From assembly GCA_002713495.1 (NCBI GenBank), contig PATA01000002.1:36520-49321 (forward strand): DNA of 12,802 nt, read 5' to 3'. Shown here piece after piece: positions 7,066 to 12,802 of this stretch (positions within the stretch are counted from its first letter, which is position 1; each line of letters begins with the position of its first letter). Below the pieces are notes generated by a model. The model saw only the letters and a list, made by a program, of their open reading frames with translations, made no database searches and was not told where the DNA came from. This DNA comes from Flavobacteriaceae bacterium. Lineage in GTDB: Bacteria > Bacteroidota > Bacteroidia > Flavobacteriales > Flavobacteriaceae. Position numbers and translations under genes: made by a program.

Positions 7066-7671
7066 TTAATTAATTTCAGCTAAACTACTAAGTTCAACAC
7101 AATTTTTTAGATCCTGAATATTATCAATATCATTTAGTTTTATCAAAAGATAAACATCTTTTCCAATCACCTTTTTTAAACTATTTTTCAAAACATCACT
7201 TGTTCCCCAAGAATTAATTTCAAAAATTGAATTTATCATTTTTCTTAAGCCTATTAAGTAATAACCTCCATCAAAAGTTGGACCAAATACGATATCATTA
7301 TTTTTTAATTTCTGAAAAGATTTAATTATTAATTTTTTTTCAAGTTCCCAAAGATCCGTTCCAATTAATGATATTCTATTATATCCTTTATTGAACCCCC
7401 ATCTAAATGCATTTTTCATTCTTATCCCTAAATTATTTCCATTTTGAATTTTTTGATATTTAACAAATTTCCAAATTTTACTTTTTGGTATAAAATCACT
7501 ATGAAAAACAGCTACATCATATTTGAAATCGGATAAAACATTTACAGTTTTTTTAATTAATAATTTATATATTTTTAATGCTTTTTCTTCACCAATGCTT
7601 ATAGCAAGCCTAGATTTTACTTTTCCGATTATTGGATTTTTAGAAAACACAATTATAAGATTCTTGCTCAT
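7066..7671 (-). CDS. TIGR04282/DUF2064 family transferase
   Basis: The 201-residue protein follows the TIGR04282 pattern. It has VFSKNPIIGKVKSRLA at 8-23 (nucleotide-binding start of a GT-A-like fold), LIGTDLWEL at 102-110 with the metal-binding Asp106, GPTFDGGYYLIGL at 130-142, WGTSDVL at 155-161, and a terminal DIDNIQDL. The fold is that of nucleotide-sugar transferases. The family is annotated as an arsenosugar-biosynthesis glycosyltransferase, or rSAM/selenodomain-associated transferase 1, mainly from gene neighbourhood. One difference is LW in the metal loop where many members have Cys-Pro (GTDCPEL). It starts 2 bp after the methyltransferase stop and is followed 13 bp later by the DUF547 gene. 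The substrate cannot be determined here, and neither the radical SAM partner nor an arsenite methyltransferase is in the window. Confidence 0.83.
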   Translation of the reverse strand: MSKNLIIVFSKNPIIGKVKSRLAISIGEEKALKIYKLLIKKTVNVLSDFKYDVAVFHSDFIPKSKIWKFVKYQKIQNGNNLGIRMKNAFRWGFNKGYNRISLIGTDLWELEKKLIIKSFQKLKNNDIVFGPTFDGGYYLIGLRKMINSIFEINSWGTSDVLKNSLKKVIGKDVYLLIKLNDIDNIQDLKNCVELSSLAEIN

Positions 7672-7673
7672 AA

Positions 7674-8426
7674 CTATTTCCAGGCAACTGGGATAAGTTC
7701 ACCTTTGATCAAGCCATACTTAATGATTTCCTCGTTTTTCATTGTAGACGTTAGATCAATTTTTTCAGTTCTAAATCCTACTTTAATCAATCTGTCAAAA
7801 AAATCCATCCCATAGATTCTAACATGGTCGTACTGTCCAAATTTTTTACTTCTTTCTTTTGCAGAAGTAATTTTTGGATCTTCATAACTTTTTTCTCTGT
7901 TTGTTTCAATTGGAACCTGAAGTATTGCTTTTCCTCCATATTTTAAAACCCTGTGAATTTCTTTCATTGCCTTAAAATCATCTAAAATGTGTTCAAGAAC
8001 ATGATTACATAAAATAAGATCAAATGATTCTTTTTCAAAAGGAAGATTACAAATATCAGCTTTTACGTCAGCTAACGGAGAATTAAGATCAGTGGTAATA
8101 TAATTCCATGATGTAAATTTTTTAAATTTTTTATAAAAAACTAATTCAGGGGCTATATGTAAAACCTTTAGTGAATGAGTTTCAATTTTTGAATTTTGAT
8201 TTAAGTAAAGCCACAATGATCTGTGTCTTTCGAGAGAAAAGGTTCCTGGACACAACGCATTATTTCTCAATTTGTTGTATCCGTAGGGGAGGAATCTACT
8301 ATATCCTTTTCCATTTATAGGGTCAATAAATTTGGAGCCTTTAAAAACTAGTGAAAGAATAGGTTTAACTAAAACACTTAACCTAATTAAGAAAGTTCTA
8401 GGAAATATTTTAAGAATTAATCGCAT
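7674..8426 (-). CDS. Class I SAM-dependent methyltransferase
   Basis: With the chosen start the protein has 250 residues. It carries SAM-binding motif I as VLHIAPE (88-94), the acidic loop TTDLN (111-115), DICNLPF (124-130) and the post-motif FDLILCNHVLEHI (135-147). The C-terminus FGQYDHVRIYG and KGELIPV matches a methyltransferase that usually follows map in Flavobacteriia. A basic, hydrophobic N-terminus (about 1-28) may sit against the membrane. The frame stays open to 8525, but that longer version would run 95 bp into map. ATG at 8424-8426 lies 4 bp after the map stop and gives the usual N-terminus MRLILKIFPR, so I prefer it. The substrate is unknown. It lacks the cysteine arrangement of arsenite methyltransferase ArsM. 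It is followed 2 bp later by the TIGR04282 gene. Confidence 0.84.
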   Translation of the reverse strand: MRLILKIFPRTFLIRLSVLVKPILSLVFKGSKFIDPINGKGYSRFLPYGYNKLRNNALCPGTFSLERHRSLWLYLNQNSKIETHSLKVLHIAPELVFYKKFKKFTSWNYITTDLNSPLADVKADICNLPFEKESFDLILCNHVLEHILDDFKAMKEIHRVLKYGGKAILQVPIETNREKSYEDPKITSAKERSKKFGQYDHVRIYGMDFFDRLIKVGFRTEKIDLTSTMKNEEIIKYGLIKGELIPVAWK

Positions 8427-8430
8427 TATT

Positions 8431-9243
8431 TTACTGATTTTTAAACTGGTCTTCATCTTTGGATCTAATCCCCAGGACTTCATCGATATATTTAAAAGTT
8501 GACAATAAATTTGGTTTACCATCAATTAATGCTACATTGTGCTCAAAGTGAGCACTTGGAAGATTATCTTTGGTTAAAATACTCCAATCGTCATCTAGTT
8601 GTTTTATTTTGTATGAACCCATATTTATCATAGGCTCTATGGCCAGAACCATTCCATTTTGAATTTTTTTCCCCTTTCCTCTCTTTCCGTAATTAGGAAC
8701 TTCAGGAGATTCATGCATTGATTTTCCTATACCATGTCCGACAAGCTCTCTAACTACTCCATATCCTTCAGATTCACAATGTTTTTGTATTGTGTAGCCA
8801 ATATCTCCAATTCTGTTACCAATTTTAAATTCAGAGATACCTTTATAAAGTGCTTGTTTAGTAGTGTCTAACAACTTTTTTGTTTTTGAATCTACGTCTC
8901 CAACGCAAAATGTAAATGCGTGATCTCCATAAAATCCGTTTTTAAGTACACCACAGTCAATTGAAAGAATATCACCTTCTTTAATTGGCTTATCATCAGG
9001 AATTCCATGAACTACATGAGAATTAGGGGATACACATAAGGTGTTTGGAAAATCATATAAACCTAAAAAACCCGGTATGGCTTCGTTGTCCCTTATAAAT
9101 GTTTCCGCCAATTTGTCAAGCTTGAGGGATGTCACTCCTGGGCATATCTCAGAGGCTAACATACCAAGAGTTTTGGATACTAGTGTAGCACTCTCTCTAA
9201 TTAACTCAATTTCTTCTCTAGTTTTTAAAATTAATTTATTCAT
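8431..9243 (-). CDS. map: Type I methionine aminopeptidase
   Basis: The enzyme removes the initiator methionine from new proteins in the cytoplasm. Its 270 residues contain all expected dinuclear-metal ligands: Asp96 in SIDCG, Asp107 in YGDHAFTF, His170 in VGHGIG, Glu203 in AIEPM and Glu234 in FEHNVAL. The substrate-site His79 is in VVHGIPD and His177 is in MHESP. The length is normal for the short type I form, without an N-terminal zinc-finger extension. I chose ATG at 9241-9243. A TTG directly upstream (9244-9246) is in frame but would add only one residue. The ATG overlaps the end of the thioredoxin-like gene by 8 bp, and the methyltransferase start follows 4 bp after the stop, so cotranscription is likely. 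Confidence 0.97.
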   Translation of the reverse strand: MNKLILKTREEIELIRESATLVSKTLGMLASEICPGVTSLKLDKLAETFIRDNEAIPGFLGLYDFPNTLCVSPNSHVVHGIPDDKPIKEGDILSIDCGVLKNGFYGDHAFTFCVGDVDSKTKKLLDTTKQALYKGISEFKIGNRIGDIGYTIQKHCESEGYGVVRELVGHGIGKSMHESPEVPNYGKRGKGKKIQNGMVLAIEPMINMGSYKIKQLDDDWSILTKDNLPSAHFEHNVALIDGKPNLLSTFKYIDEVLGIRSKDEDQFKNQ

Positions 9244-9781
9244 CAACTTTAATTTCAGAATATGGATTTTGGTATTTTTTTCCTTGAATGATATTCTCTA
9301 AATCTTTTGCCAATGAAATATTTGGAAATTCAACAAATCGATTTATTTCTTTTCCGTTTTTGTAAAAGATTAATGTAGGTACATTTGTAAGATTTAGATT
9401 TTTTTCAAAATTCTCATATGTATATTTTTCTTCAGTCACTGCATAAATTTCAATTTTTGAAAAATCAAAATCAGAGGATTCCAAAAGTTTAATCATTCCA
9501 GGAACCTCTCTTTCAGAATCCTCACACCATGTACCTAGGAATAATTTTAAGTTCATTTCATTTAATAGTTTTTTATTTTTTTTAACCCAACCAACTGGAA
9601 CTTGATATTTTTCGTATTCACTTAAAAACCATTTACTATGCTCAAATTCAATAAGATTTTGACGATTGATTTTACCTGTAATAAATGGAACTCCATCTAA
9701 TGTTTCTCCTAAAGAAACTGGAAGTGATTTCTGGTTTGAGTTACAACTGATAATAAATAAAAAAATTAAAATTTTTCTCAT
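9236..9781 (-). CDS. Thioredoxin-like lipoprotein with single active-site Cys
   Basis: The 181-residue protein has a short signal peptide ending in a lipobox-like IISC, with Cys13 as the lipidation site, so it is probably a membrane-anchored periplasmic lipoprotein. A thioredoxin fold follows: LKLFLGTWCEDSEREVP at 79-94 and the cis-Pro block NVPTLIFYKNG at 133-143. The active site is Cys86-Glu-Asp-Ser89, so the second Cys of CxxC is Ser. WCxDS is common in a flavobacterial thioredoxin-like family, so this is a family trait rather than damage. A monothiol centre suggests thiol-disulfide isomerase or peroxidase-like chemistry rather than classical dithiol reduction, but no substrate is known. 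Its ATG overlaps the gpmI TGA (ATGA, 9778-9781), and its 3-prime end overlaps the map start by 8 bp. Confidence 0.85.
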   Translation of the reverse strand: MRKILIFLFIISCNSNQKSLPVSLGETLDGVPFITGKINRQNLIEFEHSKWFLSEYEKYQVPVGWVKKNKKLLNEMNLKLFLGTWCEDSEREVPGMIKLLESSDFDFSKIEIYAVTEEKYTYENFEKNLNLTNVPTLIFYKNGKEINRFVEFPNISLAKDLENIIQGKKYQNPYSEIKVDE

Positions 9782-11298
9782 TGATAGTAAATTAAAGAAT
9801 TCATATTCATATCTTTTGGTTTTTTTATATTTAAGATATCTAATATTGTAGGTGCTATATTAGCTAAAATCCCTTTATTGATTTTTGTTTTTTTATTATC
9901 AACTAAAATGATTGGAACAGGATTTGTTGTGTGAGCAGTGTTTGGGCTTCCATCACTATTTATCATTTTTTCACAATTGCCGTGGTCAGAAATTATTAAA
10001 CTTACATAATCAAGTTTCAAAGCCTGATCAATAATTTCTTTAACACAAAGATCAATTGTTTCACATGCTTTTATGGCAGCATTAAAGTTTCCAGTATGAC
10101 CAACCATATCAGGATTTGCAAAATTTAAACAAATAAAATCTGGTTTATCATTGTTCATTTTTTTTAAAATTGATTTTTTAATTTCAAATGCAGACATTTC
10201 AGGTTTCAAATCGTATGTAGTAACTTTGGGAGAGGGGCATAAAATTCTATCTTCATTTTTAAAAATCTTTTCTCTCCCACCATTAAAGAAAAAAGTAACG
10301 TGTGGATATTTTTCAGTTTCTGCGATTCTAACCTGTGTTTTTCCTGCTTTAGATATAACTTCTCCAAGGGTATTTTTTAAGTTTTCTTTTTCAAAAACTA
10401 CTTTTACATTTTTAAATGAAGTATCATAGTTTGTTAGAGTAACAAAATAATATTTGGAAGAAATGACACTAAAATGATCAAAATTATTGTTAGTAAATGA
10501 TTCTGTCAATTGTCTTCCTCTATCTGTTCTGAAGTTGAAAAAGATTATTACATCATTTTTTTCAATTTTAGAAATAGGGAAATTATTTTCAGTATTCACT
10601 ATTGGAGGCATGAATTCATCAGTAATACCTTTTTTATAATTAGAAATTATTTCTTTAGATATATTTTTAGTTAAATTTCCTTGATTTTTTAATAATAAAT
10701 TATATGCTTTTTCAGTCCTTTCCCATCTTTGGTCCCTATCCATAGCATAATATCTACCAATTATGCTAGAGATTTTTGCACCAGTTTCTTTCAATACCGG
10801 CTCAATATAATTTATAAACTTATTAGCTGATTTTGGATCAACATCTCTTCCGTCGGTGAAACCATGTATGTACAATTTATTTAAGCCTTTATCTTTAGCA
10901 ATTTTTAATAATTCAATTAAGTGGTCGATATGCGAATGAACCCCACCATCAGATAAAAGACCTATAAAATGAATTTTTTTATTGTTTTTCTTAGCATAGT
11001 TATATGTGTTGATAAGTTCTCTTTCTTCTCTTAATTGATTTCTTTTGATAGCATTGTTAATTTTAGCTAAATCTTGATATACAATTCTTCCAGCTCCAAG
11101 GTTCATGTGACCGACTTCGCTATTTCCCATTTGATTGTCAGGAAGTCCAACATGTTTTCCGTGTGTTAAAAGTTCGGAGTATGAATATTTTTCATATAGT
11201 TCATCTATAAAGGGAGTATTAGCATTTGTGATTGCTGAAACTGACGAGTTTGTTGTTTTTCCCCATCCATCAAGAATCATTAATAAAACTTTGTTCAT
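9778..11298 (-). CDS. gpmI: 2,3-bisphosphoglycerate-independent phosphoglycerate mutase
   Basis: The enzyme interconverts 3- and 2-phosphoglycerate in glycolysis and gluconeogenesis using two metal ions. The 506-residue length is standard. The alkaline-phosphatase-superfamily metal and catalytic residues are all visible: Asp10 in LDGWG, the phosphorylated Ser60 in GNSEVGHMNLGAGR, Asp397 and His401 in NPDMVGH, Asp438 and His439 in SDHG, and His456 in AHTTNPVP. The inserted phosphatase-like substrate domain carries HSHIDHL (121-127), GFTDGRDVDP (146-155), GRYYAMDRDQRW (181-192) and FRTDRGRQ (256-263). It is the first gene of the ten-gene minus-strand run and has a promoter-like element just upstream. 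The ATG at 11296-11298 gives the normal N-terminus MNKVLLMILDGWG. Its TGA overlaps the start of the thioredoxin-like lipoprotein gene. Confidence 0.97.
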   Translation of the reverse strand: MNKVLLMILDGWGKTTNSSVSAITNANTPFIDELYEKYSYSELLTHGKHVGLPDNQMGNSEVGHMNLGAGRIVYQDLAKINNAIKRNQLREERELINTYNYAKKNNKKIHFIGLLSDGGVHSHIDHLIELLKIAKDKGLNKLYIHGFTDGRDVDPKSANKFINYIEPVLKETGAKISSIIGRYYAMDRDQRWERTEKAYNLLLKNQGNLTKNISKEIISNYKKGITDEFMPPIVNTENNFPISKIEKNDVIIFFNFRTDRGRQLTESFTNNNFDHFSVISSKYYFVTLTNYDTSFKNVKVVFEKENLKNTLGEVISKAGKTQVRIAETEKYPHVTFFFNGGREKIFKNEDRILCPSPKVTTYDLKPEMSAFEIKKSILKKMNNDKPDFICLNFANPDMVGHTGNFNAAIKACETIDLCVKEIIDQALKLDYVSLIISDHGNCEKMINSDGSPNTAHTTNPVPIILVDNKKTKINKGILANIAPTILDILNIKKPKDMNMNSLIYYQ

Positions 11299-11390
11299 TT
11301 TTTTAGTGATATCAGGACAAAGATAATAATTCGTAAGGCTTATTGATCGCTATGCAATCGAAAAAAATTATTGTTACTTTGTAAAAAAAA
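11299..11390. promoter_or_regulatory. Divergent intergenic region between gpmI and rsgA
   Basis: These 92 bp separate the divergent starts of gpmI (minus) and rsgA (plus) and are the only sizeable non-coding stretch in the window. It must hold the promoters of both units unless they start farther away. The minus strand has a full match to the Bacteroidota -7 element. On the plus strand only a near match is seen (TTACTTTG at 11374-11381), ten bases before the GTG start. Neither has a clear -33 TTG at the usual distance. No hairpin, riboswitch or repeat stands out. Confidence 0.6.
11318..11325 (-). promoter_or_regulatory. Bacteroidota-type -7 promoter element for gpmI operon
   Basis: Read on the minus strand these bases are TATCTTTG, an exact match to the TAnnTTTG element recognised by the primary sigma factor of Bacteroidota. 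It lies 19 bp before the gpmI ATG, so a transcript would have a leader of roughly a dozen bases. No TTG is found 17-23 bp farther upstream, so the site is only half supported. Confidence 0.45.
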
Positions 11391-12320
11391 GTGATTTTAG
11401 GAATAGTATATCGATCAACTGGTAGTTGGTACAAGGTTGTTACTCAAAATGAAATAATTAATTGCAGGATTCAGGGTAGACTTCGATTAAGCAACATAAA
11501 GTCGACTAATCCAGTTGTGGTTGGAGATAAGGTTCTTGTTCAAAAAGATCAATTATCCGATAATAATGAGGGAGTAATTGTTCAAATCAAAGAGAGAAAA
11601 AATTACATTATAAGAAAATCAGTCAATCTATCTAAACAATCACACATTATTGCAGCCAATATAGATCAAGCTTTTTTATTGATAACTCTTAAAAACCCTA
11701 TAACAACGACCTCTTTTATTGATAGATTTTTAATTACAGCAGAGGCATATAAAGTAAAATGTATTTTGGTGTTTAACAAAATCGATACCTATGATAAAAG
11801 TTTTAAAATAAAAATGAATGAAATGATTAACCTTTACAAAAAAATAGGTTATTCTTGTATTAAAATTTCTGCTTCTAAAAAGATAAATGTTAAGAAAATA
11901 AAAGATTTAATTTTTGATAAGATCTGTGTGTTTTCAGGACACTCTGGGGTTGGAAAGTCAACATTAATTAATTGTCTATCAAAAAATCTTAAAATACCTA
12001 CTACTCCAATTTCTGAGTATCATCAACAAGGTCAACACACAACTACTTTTGCCGAAATGTATGATATAGACAATGGTGCTAAACTTATTGATACTCCTGG
12101 AATTAAAGGTTTTGGTTTAGTTAACATGAGTAAAAATGAAATTAGTAATTATTTTACTGAGTTTAATAAATTCTCATCTAGATGTAGGTTCAATGACTGT
12201 CTTCACCTAAATGAACCATCATGTGCTATTAAAAAAGCAGTTAATAATAATGAAATAGCATCTTCAAGATATTCAAGCTATATTAGATTACTTGAAGACC
12301 ACAAAATATATAGAGATTAA
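11391..12320 (+). CDS. rsgA: Ribosome small-subunit-dependent GTPase RsgA, GTG start
   Basis: RsgA is a circularly permuted GTPase that assists late 30S subunit maturation. The 309 residues hold an N-terminal OB fold (about 1-70, starting GIVYRSTGSWY). The G motifs follow in permuted order: G4 NKID at 129-132, G1 GHSGVGKS at 183-190, G2 GQHTTT at 214-219 and G3 DTPG at 234-237. The C-terminal zinc-binding set is Cys265, Cys270, His272 and Cys278 (CRFNDCLHLNEPSC). All key residues are present. The start is GTG at 11391-11393: the same frame has a TAA at 11382-11384, nine bases upstream, and no ATG between, and the N-terminus fits relatives. Its TAA shares one base with the dtd ATG (TAATG), implying coupled translation. 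Confidence 0.96.
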   Translation: MILGIVYRSTGSWYKVVTQNEIINCRIQGRLRLSNIKSTNPVVVGDKVLVQKDQLSDNNEGVIVQIKERKNYIIRKSVNLSKQSHIIAANIDQAFLLITLKNPITTTSFIDRFLITAEAYKVKCILVFNKIDTYDKSFKIKMNEMINLYKKIGYSCIKISASKKINVKKIKDLIFDKICVFSGHSGVGKSTLINCLSKNLKIPTTPISEYHQQGQHTTTFAEMYDIDNGAKLIDTPGIKGFGLVNMSKNEISNYFTEFNKFSSRCRFNDCLHLNEPSCAIKKAVNNNEIASSRYSSYIRLLEDHKIYRD

Positions 12321-12772
12321 TGAGATTGCTAATACAAAAAGTTAATGAAGCTAAAGTTTTAGTTTCAGGTAAAGTTGTTGGAAAAATTAATAAAGGGTTA
12401 TTGATTTTTTTAGGGGTAGATATAGCTGATTCTGATGATGATATAAGCTGGCTAGTAAAAAAAACCTTGAATTTAAGGATATTCAATGATTCAAATGATA
12501 TAATGAATTTATCAGTAAAGGACGTTGAAGCTGATATACTAGTCGTTAGTCAATTTACATTAATGGCATCAGTAAAAAAAGGAAATAGACCATCTTATAT
12601 AAATGCTGCAAACAAAAATCATGCTGTTTCTATGTATAATAAATTTATTGATCATTTAAGTATTTCACATATTAGTAGTATTCAATCAGGTATTTTTAGT
12701 GCGGATATGCAAGTAAAATTAATAAATGATGGCCCAACAACTATTTGGATTGATTCAAAAAGAAGAGAATAA
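12320..12772 (+). CDS. dtd: D-aminoacyl-tRNA deacylase
   Basis: The enzyme hydrolyses D-amino acids (and glycine mischarged on tRNA-Ala) from tRNA, a proofreading step in the cytoplasm. The 150-residue length is typical. The two signature motifs are present: SQFTL at 77-81, and the Gly-Pro motif NDGPTTIWID at 136-145, whose cis Gly138-Pro139 enforces chirality. MRLLIQKVNEAKVLV at the N-terminus and RIFND at 53-57 also fit. The family more often has Val or Met after Gly-Pro, and here it is Thr. The gene starts on the last base of the rsgA stop, and the order rsgA-dtd is common in Flavobacteriia. The gene is complete in the window, and 30 bp remain after its TAA. Confidence 0.95.
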   Translation: MRLLIQKVNEAKVLVSGKVVGKINKGLLIFLGVDIADSDDDISWLVKKTLNLRIFNDSNDIMNLSVKDVEADILVVSQFTLMASVKKGNRPSYINAANKNHAVSMYNKFIDHLSISHISSIQSGIFSADMQVKLINDGPTTIWIDSKRRE

Positions 12773-12802
12773 AATATTACCAAATAACTACCTCTGGAAT
12801 TA

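Noticed and set aside
7674..8426. Methyltransferase considered as arsenite methyltransferase ArsM because of the neighbouring TIGR04282 gene
   Set aside because: It lacks the conserved cysteines of ArsM, and its sequence fits the methyltransferase that commonly follows map in Flavobacteriia.
9041..9301. 86-codon plus-strand ORF opposite map and the thioredoxin-like gene
   Set aside because: Antisense to two well-supported genes, with no motif or start context of its own.
10151..10429. 92-codon plus-strand ORF opposite gpmI
   Set aside because: gpmI is full length with all catalytic residues, and the antisense product shows no domain.
12283..12486. 67-codon minus-strand ORF across the rsgA-dtd junction
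   Set aside because: Antisense to two conserved genes and without recognisable features.
12777..12802. Possible C-terminus of a convergent minus-strand gene, reading IPEVVIW then TAA
   Set aside because: Only seven codons are visible and several frames are open over so short a stretch. No family can be recognised.

Overview
The window is AT-rich, densely packed bacterial DNA that looks like a marine Bacteroidota genome, most likely Flavobacteriales (inference). The signs are a mevalonate-pathway GHMP kinase followed by a UbiA prenyltransferase and an RsuA-type S4 protein, a methionine aminopeptidase followed by a characteristic methyltransferase, the order rsgA-dtd, a lipoprotein thioredoxin with a WCxDS active site, and a TAnnTTTG promoter element. 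Gaps are mostly 0-41 bp and several genes overlap, so the genome looks compact. I saw no tRNA, rRNA, CRISPR array, insertion sequence or clear hairpin terminator.

Layout. (1) Positions 1-2385, plus strand: the 3-prime part of a mevalonate-kinase-like GHMP kinase, a UbiA-family prenyltransferase, and a pseudouridine-synthase homologue whose catalytic signatures are lost. (2) Positions 2348-11298, minus strand: one uninterrupted run of ten genes, read from 11298 downward: gpmI, a monothiol thioredoxin-like lipoprotein, map, a class I methyltransferase, a TIGR04282/DUF2064 transferase, a DUF547 protein, a MerT-like small membrane protein, a dolichyl-phosphate-sugar-synthase-like GT2, a processive CslA-like GT2, and a GT-C (GT87-like) membrane glycosyltransferase. 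(3) A 92-bp divergent promoter region at 11299-11390. (4) Positions 11391-12772, plus strand: rsgA and dtd, overlapping by one base. The last 30 bases hold no identifiable gene.

How the genes fit together. The first block makes isoprenoid precursors and probably uses them for a prenylated lipid or quinone. The long minus-strand run starts with housekeeping genes (glycolysis, N-terminal Met removal) and continues into a sugar-transfer module. A GT2 that could charge a polyprenyl phosphate, a GT-C enzyme that could use that lipid-linked sugar, and a processive GT2 sit next to each other with 4-bp or smaller junctions. This suggests one pathway for a cell-surface glycan or glycolipid. Between the two parts are the TIGR04282, DUF547 and MerT-like genes. 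The first two families recur in arsenosugar-type clusters, but the radical SAM and arsenite methyltransferase genes of such clusters are absent here.

The most unusual points are the intact pseudouridine-synthase homologue with Gly at the catalytic Asp position, and the GT2 gene with no ATG, which lies in frame behind the MerT-like gene, separated only by one TAG and two codons.
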